Source: Hypericum androsaemum (lineage: Eukaryota > Streptophyta > Magnoliopsida > Malpighiales > Hypericaceae). Taken from it: a DNA stretch of 64,000 nt. This document shows, piece after piece, positions 36,804-48,601 of the stretch. The translations under genes were made by a program, and so were the position numbers. The stretch lies in the NCBI GenBank assembly GCA_963995505.1, contig OZ023184.1:2542001-2606000 (forward strand). Reading direction: 5' to 3'. The notes under the pieces are model-generated. The model did no database searches. It was not told the DNA's origin and worked only from the letters and a program-made list of their open reading frames with translations. Within the stretch, counting starts at the first letter, position 1; every line of letters starts with the position of its first letter.

Positions 36804-38595
36804 TTATGAGAGATCCTGGCCTCCTTTGTCTTCAGTTGAACCCTCCTGTGCTGCCAAACCTCGGATCTTGACATCGTAGTACACTTCCTCGACCCTTCTT
36901 AAGTCGTACTTCATACCTTGTAGGAAACAATAAATTGCAGAGTCAAGCAAGTTGAGGCACGTGACAGTTGAGTTGGAAACAAAAAGTGAATAATATCAAT
37001 TTACCATCAAACTTCTTCCTCAGAAAGTCATTCCGAAGGTTGAGCATCCGAAAGGCAGCATGAAGATCTGTCAAGAACATCAACACCTTTCTCGGACAAT
37101 CATAGTTACCAGCAGTCACTTGATTTACCACATACCTCGGCTACAAAATGGTTGAAGAAACTTGAGTTCTAACATACTTTTGTAAATGATCTCAAAAACC
37201 AAAATTTAAGAGTGCATATGCACACATGCTGGTGCTAGCCTGAGAGAGTTCTCACCATTTCGTTGGACATAAAACACACACCTGCACACATATAAAAGTC
37301 GGTACATCATTCTCTCTGGAAAAGCAAAAGAACATCAAGGAAATAGAAAAATCCACCACGAACTGGCTATTTGACCATCATGATTTCCGTTCTTATTTTC
37401 CCTTTCCAACCTCCATGGAAAAGAGGAAAGGAGAAATGATCTAAACTATTATCAGCAGAGACACCTTAAGGAGAACGAGTCCGATATCCTATGATCCAAC
37501 AACAAAATAGCAACTCCAGATTACTAACCAATAAGATAGTCCTCAACATCCAGGACAAACTCAGAACTCTTCACTGCATAAACAAGAGAACATTGACGGT
37601 CAGCAATGCAAAGCGGAAAGGGCAACAACTCGACCTAAATCTATGCAGATCCAAATTCGAAAATCTGTACTCCTTGTTACAGACAACAGATCCTCAGTTA
37701 TCTTCACAATAAAAACACACAAGAGAAATACCAATAATAGCTTTATGGCTGAACCCCAACGCCTATGACGCCTAAAAGTACCAATAATCTGTACTCCTCG
37801 CATGCATTAGCATATACAGCAATCTTAACCCAGTTAGACCACACAAAAAAAAGAGCGAAACCATACACCCAAGCAACTCCTCGACGTCCGGATGCAAAAG
37901 CAGGTTCTCCGTCTCCAACCAGTGCATAAAAGCAAGCAGCGAAACAACCGTCTGCGTCTCACTCTTCCAATCACCATGATACCTACATAGCACACCACCC
38001 GAGCTCATAATCACCAACCAAAACTAAACAATACAACAGTTCAACAAGAGACCGGGAAAAGAGGAACCGTTTCGCCTATACCTGTAGTATTGGCCCGGGC
38101 AATCCCGCAGAACTTCGCGTAGTCTGCTATACAGGTCCTTCAAAACCCCGATCTGCCCCTTCGCTTCCTCAACGACCTCTAAACACAGCACCAACAAACT
38201 CTCATTTCACAAATCAGAAATTAAAATAGGAAAAAGAGACCGAGGAAATTCCTAATAGCACCTTGGATAGGGCGAGACTGGTGGACAAGAAGGAGGCTGG
38301 CCTGGAGGACGCGGGTGGACGATTCGATCTCCGAGACGACGACGCGGATCCTCTCCCTGAGAGTCCCGGACTCTTCCAGCTGGTGGCGGAGCTCCCCGAA
38401 CTGCTTGTCCAGGGAGAGAGGGGAAGGGGGGACCTGCGGCGCGTGGGATTCACCTTCCGCCATCGACGCGTGGGACCGGGGGAGCTGGTGGAGTAGAGGA
38501 GAGGGAAGGGGAAGACGAGGTTGGGGCTTAGGGTTTAAGGAGGGGCGGGAGGAGAGTGGAAGTGTTGACCGTACGTTTCGAAACGCAGATTTCAT
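36804..38595 (-). CDS. TSN: translin
   Basis: Translin is a single-stranded DNA/RNA-binding, ring-forming protein that pairs with TRAX in the C3PO nuclease. Minus-strand exons are 38595-38262, 38178-38082, 37982-37869, 37566-37529, 37281-37256, 37140-37005 and 36916-36804, giving 285 residues. Family blocks are clear: LREQ-like TLRERIRVVVSEIES, LLLVHQSRPIQ, YHGDWKSETQTVVSLLAFMHWLE, GVCFMSNEMPRYVVNQVTAGNYDCP and DLHAAFRMLNLRNDFLRKKF. About 44 residues before MAEGESH could be an organelle presequence; the alternative start is 38463. One oddity is that the first AG before exon 4 (exon start 37573) shifts the frame into a stop, whereas an AG 7 bp further in keeps it. If that site is not used, the copy is compromised. 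Confidence 0.88.
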
Positions 38596-38649
38596 TTCTT
38601 TCTTTCCCTCTTGGCCCTTCAGGGAAATACTACTATTGGATGCCTAATT

Positions 38650-39540
38650 GGTCCAATTTTTAATTTTTTTTTAAACGTACATTTTAATTATTTATGATTT
38701 TTCACTCTTCACAAAAAATATTTTTTTTATTAACAGATCTTCACTGATATTAATATGTTTCTTTAATTGGAAAAATTGCGCCACTATATATGTATTATTA
38801 ATTATATAAAGTATCAGAAAGTCAAATAATTATAAATATAATCTAATAGAAAAGAGTTATAATTTACAATAATCAAAATCATAATTTAATCACTATAAAT
38901 TTAGTAAAATTTAAAGGAAATATATTTTTTCAAAAAAAAAAGATTTTTCTATTTTTGTCTTAACCAACTAGTCCAATCTCGTAATATTGTAACAATAGGT
39001 CAATGATGGCAACCTCGAAAGAGTAAATTCTACATTAATTATGATGTAATTTTATTTTATATATAAAGGGGCTTCGCAACCTCGCAACACTTACAAAAAT
39101 TAAACAATATAAATTTCCTCAATTTACATGTTTTTCGAAATGGTTGCTCACATTACATAAAATACTGAGAAGAGTGAAAAGAAAATGCCAGATTAATGGA
39201 CATTAAATCATGTAGAATCTTACAAGATGTTTCTAATGGTCTAGAATAACACTTGTACAACGTGTACAAAATAACTCAGAAAATATTTTTAAAAATCTAT
39301 ATTGGATCTGTTAAATTCATCTATGGTTCTAATTTACATCTGTTAGTTGTTTGGGTGAACTAACTATATAAGACTGCACAGTCCCAATTAATTATTGGTC
39401 TGTGTGGTATATGGTACCAATTATAATGACACTTTCTTCTTTTTTTCTTCTTCTTTTTTCCTTTTTGAAGAAAAAATGAATTAATATGTACATGGTAACC
39501 ATGAACATCATAAAAAAGGAAATGGTAATAACCCTCTTCA
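38650..39540. other. AT-rich intergenic DNA
   Basis: Very AT-rich sequence between the translin 5' end and the transporter 3' end. No coding or structural signal is recognised. Confidence 0.4.
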
Positions 39541-42500
39541 TCACTTCTTATGGGATGACACCAAGAGCACATAACCTAGGAAACGACTCACTGTGCCTAA
39601 GAGAACGAGGAGAAGTAGACATATAGACCAATGTCCAAGGTCGTAGTTGCTATCTTTTAATGACTTGCATCGAGTTACCAGCCAAATGCCCGAGTACCTA
39701 TCAATCACCAAAACCATGGTTAGTATCACGTGATTTCGTTTTGTTTTTTCCGTGACGGAAGTTTTCCAAATTCAGATTTTTAGTACATTTTCTTTGTGAC
39801 TAAAAATGTGAATTCGGAAATGTAACAATTTTACCTTTCGGCATTTGCAATGATAAAAGCTTCCATGGCCCACTTTGGGTAAGCGACATAAGTCAAACGC
39901 TTAACTAGTCCATTTTGTTGTTCTTGGGTGGCAACCAAGGTCAACACAACAGGGACAAGCACCGAGCACTGCATAAACCAAAGGAGCATCATTATTCATA
40001 ATGTATGTATGTGATGAAAGCAATGCCGAGTTGAAAAACACGCAATGTTGGTCCCAATTTATAAGTGAATACTGTTACACCAACGAAATATTTGATGTAT
40101 AATAATATTGGAGCGCGTTGATCGTTTACCACTAACCAGTTGGGCCGCGCTAGGGGTGAGATAGATGGCAAAAACGTAAGCCATGCCGGTCACGCAGTAG
40201 ACGAGGCAGAGCAAGACGATGTAGTTGTCTCCGAATGATGATCTCGGGTTGTTGAAGAAGTAGAACATGGACAAGTAAACCAGAGGCTTCACGATTGTAT
40301 TGAAATGGTCAACTGTGTCTTTCGACAGGAAGTATGCTAGGCTGCTGATCCCGGACGCACTTTCCCTCCGATACTGCAACTTGTCCTGAGAGAACGATCT
40401 CAATGCGGCAATCTGACATAGTAGTGCTGCAATTTGGACACGGGAAAGAATGTCATTCGACTGTCGGTCCGATACGATAGAAACATAACTAGAATACGGG
40501 TTCGATCTCTTGTAATTTATGGGGTAAAAAGGTTGAGATTCATCTGTAATCCTTGTCTGTTTACTTACAAACAGCAATCACGGTGTATGTGTATCCGGTT
40601 GATCCGAATGTCTCGTCATCCACTTTGGCCAGAGTTCCTAAGCAAGCTCCAGCGAGCAGCAAGATCATATAATCAATCGCCTGCAATTTCGCTTCTCGTA
40701 GTCGTTGCTTGCTAACCCTGAAATAAATAGTCTTTTCCATGTTAAACAAACATAACATTTCCAAAAATCAATAAACACTTGATGAAAATGGAAAAAAAAA
40801 ATGGTTTGAATCTCCTTACCTGCCCAAGAAATATCTATATTGGCGAGATATACCGGGAGTTCTTCGGTTGGACAGGTCTTTAGTTGGCAAGAACTTGTGC
40901 TCTACGCTATCTTGCGAATGTCCGACACTAGACTTCATGTCATCCCAGAAATCTCCACCCTCGTCGTCGGATTTGTCTCCTCGGTTCGAGTCACCCGAAG
41001 ACGCAGGCACTCCATCTGCATATTTTAGCAGGTCGTGTGGAACAGGGTAGCCATTATGCAACATCCATCTGATAGGAAGCTGCTCGTGGCTAATATTTCC
41101 ATTCGGCTTCACTATGCCTTCCAATATGTCGATGTAGTGGTCCGGTGGAGTGACGCGCTCGGGCACCGTGATCCCGATCCCGCTGAAGTACTCTTCGACC
41201 TTCTTAGTCGATCCGTGGTACACCGGTAGACCGCCTTTCGCCAGAAGTATTAGATCATCGAACATCTTGAAGAGAGTATAGCTTGGCTGATGCAGCACCA
41301 TGCAGACGTTAACTCCCTCGGATGCTTCGCGTCGTAACGCTTTTAGAAGCAACTGCGACGAAGAACTGTCCAAACCGGTTGTTGGTTCATCCAAGATCAG
41401 AAGTGAAGGCTCCATAACCATTTCGATCCCGACATTCACACGCTTTCTCTGCCCACCAGAGATGCCTCTCTTTTCCACTGTCCCTACTAAAGAATCTCTC
41501 ACTGCTTGCAGTCCCAATGACTCGATCACTCGTTCGATAACGAGAACCTTGTCGGCCTTTGGCATGTCAGCAGAGAGTCTCCAATGTGAAAGAAGCCAAC
41601 ATGAAAAAGAAAAGAAAAAAAAAAACAGAGCCGTAATCAGTTATTGTGTGAAGGAAGGAATGTGATTCTCTCGAGTAAGATATCGAGTTCGGGTCTTATA
41701 AACGGTTACCTGCACCGAGCACTGAACCGAAGGTTCTCTTCCACAGTCAAGTTTCCATGCACAATATCATCTTGAGGTACAAAACCAGTGATCTTTTTGT
41801 ACGAATGGATCGACTCGTTCCTTCCGTTGACCAGAATTAGACCGGTCATGTGGCATCCGGTTATTTTTCCGGCCAAAGCCGAAAGAAATGTCGTCTTGCC
41901 CGCACCTGATGGACCCATAACAGCAGAAACACGACCAGGCATGATCTTCCCGGTGACACACCTCATCAGATGTCTCCTTTTACCTCTCAAAGTCAGTGTC
42001 AAATCCTTGAAGGCCACCTCGATGTTCGGCCTCGTCCGAGTGTCGGGTCCAGTAGCCATAGAGATGACACCGGAGAACGTCAGGTTCTTCTGTTCCTGAG
42101 CCTTCTCCTTCTCAATCTGGCCATATGCATACTTAAAGATTTGGCTGTGAGAGTGTAGTTGTTTACCCCTCGGCATTTGCTGTTTCTTTATGTGTTTATC
42201 TCCAATCTCTAAGTTGAAGCCTCCCTGCCCATGTGGATCATTCTCAATGGAATTCATCATCTTCGTAAGGCTGCTCGGCTCCTTTGTTCCGGATGATGCG
42301 CTTGTTCCGGCCGGAGGGATGGTCGGTAAACCTATCATCCCCTTCAGCGGATCCCCTTGCCGAGCGGATTTATTGCGAGAGAATGTCCTTGACAATGTCT
42401 GTTGCAACCCGAATCCCTTCTTCTTGGCAACACCCTTGGCTACTTTCCATCTTTCGCGTGCCTGTGCGGTTTCTCGCGCTTGTCTAGCTGCAGCTTCTCT

Positions 42501-44338
42501 CGACTTCCGCGCTCTTCGTTCCCGTGTGGAGAGAGCTTGATCGGAGCAGTTCACAATTATGAGCATCAGAAAAGTTAGCGCGGCCTGCATGAGACAGCGA
42601 GCCATAAATGTTGAGTTCCTTGCAGCTGTCTTAAAAGGAACAACAAACTTCATTTTGTAGATGCAAATGTGCACTTACAATGAGTAAGATCCCATACACT
42701 TTAAGGTTTTGGTTTGCCGAATTCGGATTGCAGGTTGTCAACTTGGAACATGCTGCAAAAACAATTCACAATTCCACAACCACTTTAAAATACAAATTGG
42801 CCAACTTAGTAATGAAGCACAAAAGAAGTAATTTTTTTGGTTTTTTTTTAATAGCAGAACTTACATTGTTGAGAAGTTGAACCCTGTCTGCAGTAATATC
42901 TGTTAAAGGCAACAAACATTTAGCTAATAGAAAACCATTTGGGGAGGTAGTTTCATAAAACATGGAAAGAACAGAAGAAAAGTTGAGAGGCAGAAAACAA
43001 TACCCACTGCTGCAAGTGATTTTGTGCATGGTAGTCGGACAGTAGGATCCGGGTGCGCAAAACATCTCCGCTGAGCTCCCAACATCGGCCCACGTATCCG
43101 CGCTACCACACGTATGATTGTCGTTTCCCGGAGGGATTTGATAGGTATATCTGTAGCGGATCAGACAGTAACAATAAGTATTAATACATATTCCACAACT
43201 TGGATGAGCCAAACCAAAGGGACTGGTGCAGAAATGTACTCACGGATCACATACTCCGGTCGTCTTATTGAGTTTCGCAATTGGACAATAAGAACCTAAG
43301 GGGCAAGCTTCGCTTACCGTAACACAAAGGTGAAAGCAGAAATGTTAGATGAAGTTTCATCTCCACAACTGCAAAATCGAAGCGACTCTGTGACTACTTA
43401 CGTATCATACAAGTGAGACCGCGCGGGCAGAAGAACCCCTCGCAACAAGGCTGGCAATCGCGAGTTCGTAATGGCATACTTTTCGTGCTTTCGAGATCGA
43501 GCCTCTGGTCTCCATTGGCACTGCAGCCCCATCCAGGTTCACATCCGGAAGGCCAAGATGTTAAGTTGCAGTTCTTGTTCGGTTTCAAGTAATCGAGCTC
43601 GGATGTGTCCTTGGCAAAGAGACCATTGAAGAAGAATTCAATTTCTGCTGCTGTACATATCCTCTGAGTAACATCACCTGTTGATACAAAACAACATCAA
43701 TCTTTTATGAGCTTTGATAAGAAAGTGCAGTTTGGCTTCGAGCTACGTAGGACGACGAAATTCTCTCTACGCACTCGAACTCAAGATATTCTCATACAAA
43801 ATTTTGCAATTCATATCCTGAATTAATCGTTGATCGTGAATATGATCAAACCATATACTAAGTAACAAAAACAGGAAGCATTTGAATAAGAAACTTAAAT
43901 GTACATACCTTTAGTCTTCTTGATACAATTTGTCAAAAATTCCAACTGCCCTGCAAAATTGAAAGCTCCATTCCAATCTGTTTTCCTGGGAGCAAACCCA
44001 AAAGGAAACAAAACACCGATTGTTAGAAGCGACAAAACGAACACATACATAAACCAGAGCAAAAGCGGGAGAATCGCCCTAAAATAGAACCCGACAATGG
44101 TTTTCTCAGAAACTCACGCGTTCTTAATGCAAAAGCCCAAATGCTGCTCGACGTCCTTCTCAAAAACGGTGCTGAGGTTGGAGAGGCGGCCGTAGATGAG
44201 CTCGGTGACAAGGGGGAGCATGGCGGGGTTCCCCGTCTGGCTATAATCATCCCCATCAATGCAGCTCACGCGAGGCACCAGCCCGACGATGAGAAGCACC
44301 GACCAGAAAAAAGGACTAAACTTGACTAGTCTACTCAT
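39541..44338 (-). CDS. ABCG24/28: ABC transporter G family half-transporter (ABCG24/28 type)
   Basis: Thirteen minus-strand exons keep frame: 44338-44118, 43985-43909, 43677-43402, 43307-43244, 43150-43004, 42899-42865, 42752-42679, 42584-41710, 41578-40820, 40717-40569, 40426-40137, 39968-39835 and 39697-39541; 1085 residues, close to the family. A signal peptide (about residues 1-26) is followed by a Cys-rich extracellular region with repeated CPxGxYCP-type motifs, then a membrane segment near residue 300 and a basic linker. The ATPase follows, with Walker A GPSGAGKT at 522-529, signature ISGGQ at 629-633 and Walker B LLILDEP at 649-655. Transmembrane segments occupy the C-terminal 240 residues. 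The unusual N-terminal extension separates this clade from ordinary WBC transporters. The substrate is unknown here; close relatives act in pollen-tube or vascular tissue. It appears intact. Confidence 0.94.
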
Positions 44339-44689
44339 TTTCAAACGGTGAAGATGCTTCACTTTCTTTTTTGATAAATAAAGTTGTATATTCTCCAAAG
44401 TTAACCACCAAAAAAGATTACACCATTGATACCAAGAGCACCGAACCTTACGTACCAGATAACGAGCTGATATGCACTATCCAAATACAAACTCCTAGAT
44501 AACCCCACATTTACACCAAAATAAACAACACAACAAGCAAATCACGGGTGATAATTCACTTTCTAGGTCAGATGAGGAGGAAGAGCAGCAACCCAAGTCT
44601 CCGCGATGACCAACCATGGCATTTTTTCCTTGAAAAGGGTAACTGTTTTGAGGCGAAAGTTGCACTCTCTACACGCCAACGAAGGTAAA

Positions 44690-44900
44690 ATGGCAATGTC
44701 TTTCTGGGTTTCTGAGGAGAATTGCAGCAATGGAAGTTTGGTTGGTGCTTGTTGGTGTTAGGGAGAGAATTGGGGAAGGGGAATGATTTAGAGGTAACGT
44801 AACGGTGATGATACGAGGGAGGTTGGGAGAAAATGCATTATTTTTGGGAGAAGAAACGGTGGCGCGTAAATAGTGCACTACCAATGCCATGCTCCCTTTT
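44690..44900. repeat. promoter-like segment, copy C (next to ABCG gene)
   Basis: This stretch lies about 350 bp before the ABCG start. It shares with 45795-45990 and 53950-54140 the order GAGAGA..TTGGGGAAGGG..ATGATTTAG, then GGTTGGGAGAAAATGCAT, then GAAACGGTGG and TAAAT.GTGC. It may be the source of the other two copies. Confidence 0.65.
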
Positions 44901-45062
44901 GGATTTATTTAATATTATGTGATTTATAATGCATAAAATTAGTTACTCGTTTTTGGAGAAACGGGGAGGGTCAAAGATGTTCCATGTGGATTAAATTCTA
45001 ATTGTAAATTTGTTTCACTCGTAAAAAAAACATTACAGAATTTTTATAAGTCTGACACTAAA

Positions 45063-46225
45063 TAGAAATTGTGTTTATCACCTAACTATCAAATTTTCAA
45101 ATTTCACTTGTGAGCTTTAAATTATATAGTATCAAACTAAAATTGGTGCAAAATCAGATGTGAACTTTTCCCCATAAGTTGTAATTAAAACGGTTAGACT
45201 CATAAAACACTGTCCGTATGTAATATGCTTTATGAGAATATTTTGTCTTTTTTCTGAGATCGTTTCTTATTTAGACATTTTTGAGGTAATTATACTTACT
45301 ATTTTAACAAAAAGTCTTAGTACACTTAAAGTATTTTACAGTCAATTCCTTTGAAAAATATTTTTCTTAAAAATCTAACAAATCATAAAAATATAACATC
45401 TCATTTAAGTGTTACCAACTAGTTTGATAATAAAATTTTACTGATTAAAAAAGTGTTACCAACTCGTAACAAAATTTAATTTCAAATCGAATGTACAAAA
45501 TTTTGCTAAGAAATAGATAAGAAAAGCTAAAGTTACAAGTTTTCTTTTAAGTCTAAACGTATTATTGTGTGTAGTCTCGTATCTATTATATGACACACGA
45601 GTTATTAGAAAATATGTATAACAAAACAATAATTATATTTTTATCTCTCTCGTATTTTACCTTTTTAAATTTTTGTATCTGTATCTAGAGTCAGTACCCC
45701 GAACCTTATTTAGAGACATATCTTGCATATTTTAACATTTTGATAATGATGTAATTAAAAAAATAATGATGTAATTAAATCATAGAACTCATACGAGAAT
45801 GGGTGCTTGGTGTGTTTGAGAGAGAGAAAATCGGGGAAGGGAAATGATTTAGGTGGGGAAAGAAGATGATGATGATATGAGGGTGGTTTGATAGTTTTTG
45901 GGTTGGTTGGGAGGAAATGCATGATTCTTGGAGGAGGAAACGGTGGGGCATAAATGGTGCTCTACTTCTATTGTCAATGACATGCATGCATGGCTTCTGC
46001 ATGCATGCATGTCATATGAGGACGTGATCTTTCTTTCTCACCAATGATGAAGCATTGCATGATTTTTGTTGGCCATTTTACCACGAAAAATCTCCACCTG
46101 TTAAAACTGAAAGTCATTCATTATCTACTACAATTAACGATTGATAGTGTATTATTTCTCAGTTACAAGGTGTAACGATTAAAGTCTTATTTCGGATGAA
46201 CTACTTATTATTAACAGTTTTTCAC
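45063..46225. repeat. 1.15-kb direct repeat, copy A
   Basis: Colinear with 53170-54335. Shared stretches include TCAAATTTTCAAATTTCACT, GTGAACTTTTCCC, AAGTATTTTAC and, at the end, ATGATTTTTGTTGGCCATTT followed by AAAAATCTCCACC. The copies differ by many substitutions and small gaps, so the duplication is not recent. Confidence 0.85.
45977..46015. promoter_or_regulatory. perfect palindrome built of RY motifs (CATGCATG)
   Basis: ATGACATGCATGCATG at 45977-45992 is followed by a 7-bp loop and its exact reverse complement at 46000-46015. Each arm holds overlapping CATGCATG words, the RY core bound by ABI3/FUS3/LEC2-type B3 factors. The paralogous copy near 54120-54145 lacks the expansion. Function is not shown. 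Confidence 0.6.
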
Positions 46226-48299
46226 TTGTTAATAACTCATCATGGAATTTTTATTAGTCTCACACTAGGTGAAATGATAGAAATTGTGTGTATCACTTTT
46301 TTTTCGTTGATCTCGGCAAGAAAACATCTAAACCAGGGACATATTATGCACCCAGAGATAAGTTAAATGTATTGTCAATTGTAGTCATATCTATGAAATA
46401 AATGAATTAACTTGAGGGAGACTTGTGGTTTACCCTTCCTCGATGATCTCCTTGTGCACGTGAATGCATGCATGCATGAGCTACAATATTTGTAGTTATA
46501 CCTATGAAATAGAACTATATTGGCCAACAATGCATGACAAAAGGAGCAGACCGAATCATATGGTAAAGTGTTACTGGATCGCATATGTGCAGATGATGTC
46601 CCAGTGTCTTGGGCATTCACAGCTGCAGCTGCAAGTAATCTCTTTTCTGTAGCAGCTGCTCTGTTTTCACTCTCAATGGCCATTGTCCTCTTTAGACATA
46701 TGTGATCTACCACTTGGCTGGGACATGCCCTTGCTAACTGAAGCTGAAGCAGCTCCATTCACTGTAATAGCCACGGCATTTAAAGAAGAAGTTGATGGTG
46801 ATCACTCGTCCTGATCCTTCTTTTCACGAGCTTTTCTTAAGTTCTTCAATTCTTTGGCTCTAGCTTTCTGCTTGGCATCTTTCTCTGCCTGCTTGGCAGC
46901 CAGAGATTCTTCCATTTCTTTAGTCAGTGCACTGGGTACCTTTGCAGCGTTCCAGTCCCACCGATCAGGGTTGGAGGCCATAAAGCACCTCAAAGTATTC
47001 CTAACTTCCTTCTCATCAGTAACCATATATGGTGTCCTCTCCCTTTCAATAAGACTAGGATTCAATCCCTGCTCTAAGAGTTGCATTACTTTGTCATAAT
47101 CACCAGACTGTGCTGCATCATGCAGAGGTGTTGTTATGCCAAAAGCTTCTCTTTCTCTCTCGTTCTCACTCGCAGTGGATAGTTTTTCATCATTTATGCC
47201 ACTTGAAGAGACAACATTACTTTTGGTGAATGTAACTCTTTCTTTGAAGTCCTCTACAATAAACATGAAACTGCCATTTGTAACTGGGGCTACATTAGAT
47301 ACCAAGTCCTTTCGAGCATTTTTTTTAACTCCTGCTCATCCACTTCATATACTACTTGAGTCAATTAGTTATATACATGTCTAGACTCTTTTAAAGTAGG
47401 CCTCCAAACATTCAAAGACAAATTTCGAACAACACTGCACCTCTGGCTAAAGTATGGCCTATCTCCATCGTACAACGACTGACGATCGCTTGAAGGAGCA
47501 TGAAAAAAAAATACAAGAGCAAGCATCAAAATTCTCTTTCCATGATGCAAGTAGCTCTTGGATGTCCTTCTTCAAACCAAGCTCATTATACCGACGAAGA
47601 GCAGCACCAGCCGAATGGGCAAACCTAGCACCATCATCTTTTGATGACTGCTTCTTTCCAGCTTTTGACCTCACCACATATTATTGGAAAGTCTTTTGAG
47701 CAACAATGGAAGAATCATCAAGCACACATCCCGCAAAGTGCCTTCCTTCTGCAAGCAAGACAATTCGCAACCTTAAACCATCCCTCTCCGCATTAACCAA
47801 ATATCGCAGCCTCTTCCCCACTTCATGCTCTCCAACCCCTCCCCGTTCATCACTTTCCAAGTACGAGACACTCTCAGACTCGTTCAAGAGCAAGCATTTC
47901 CAGAGGCAAACTCTCTCCCCCGTATTTAGACGGATAAATAGATTCTGCTTGTTACTATCAGTTGAACACTTCCTACCGAACTCCGGTTCGTCCTCCAATC
48001 CCGATATACACAAAACATCAAACGAGTCAGCTGCCAACTCATCGAAATCCTCCTCCTTAACTATGTCCTTCCTGGCTACACTCAGCTTAACATTGAGCCA
48101 GTGGATGTCAGATTTGAAGTGGGAGCGCTGGTCAATGAGGGACTCGAACTCTGCCTTGCAGGTGTTGCAGGTCCACCTGGTCGGTGCGGCATCGTTGTGG
48201 GAGCTCTTATCTTCTCCGACGTTGTTCTGGTCGTCCTTTATGTTTTCTTCTCCTATAGGGGCCGCGTCGCGGGAAGAAGCTTCGGAGGTTGGGGATATT

Positions 48300-48523
48300 T
48301 GTTGAAGATTATGTTTGTCCCGTTTAGTTCGTTTCCCGTTTAGTCTATTTCCTTATCAGCTTAGAACTTTTCCTAGTTTTAGATTGATCACGTCTTTACA
48401 GTTTACCTTTTGTACCTTGATTTTGTTCCTATTTACAAGGAACTTGCCTAGCACGTTTGCTTCTCTGTAAGGCTATATATGCCCGTCTCTACCATTGAAT
48501 AAAGCAGCAGCTTGAATTCTTCA
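48300..48523 (+). repeat. 5' LTR of copia element
   Basis: Begins TGTTGAAGATTATG and ends TTCTTCA directly before the primer-binding site; 224 bp. It carries a TATATATG promoter-like word near 48475 and an AATAAA near 48498. Confidence 0.88.
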
Positions 48524-48535
48524 TGGTATCAGAGC
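48524..48535 (+). other. primer-binding site for initiator tRNA-Met
   Basis: TGGTATCAGAGC directly after the 5' LTR is the standard plant copia primer site, complementary to the 3' end of initiator methionine tRNA. Confidence 0.93.
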
Positions 48536-48601
48536 AGAGATCTGATTAAACCCTACCAAATAAGCCTACCTGCTGCAAAATCCTTTACCTAACACAAAAA
48601 A

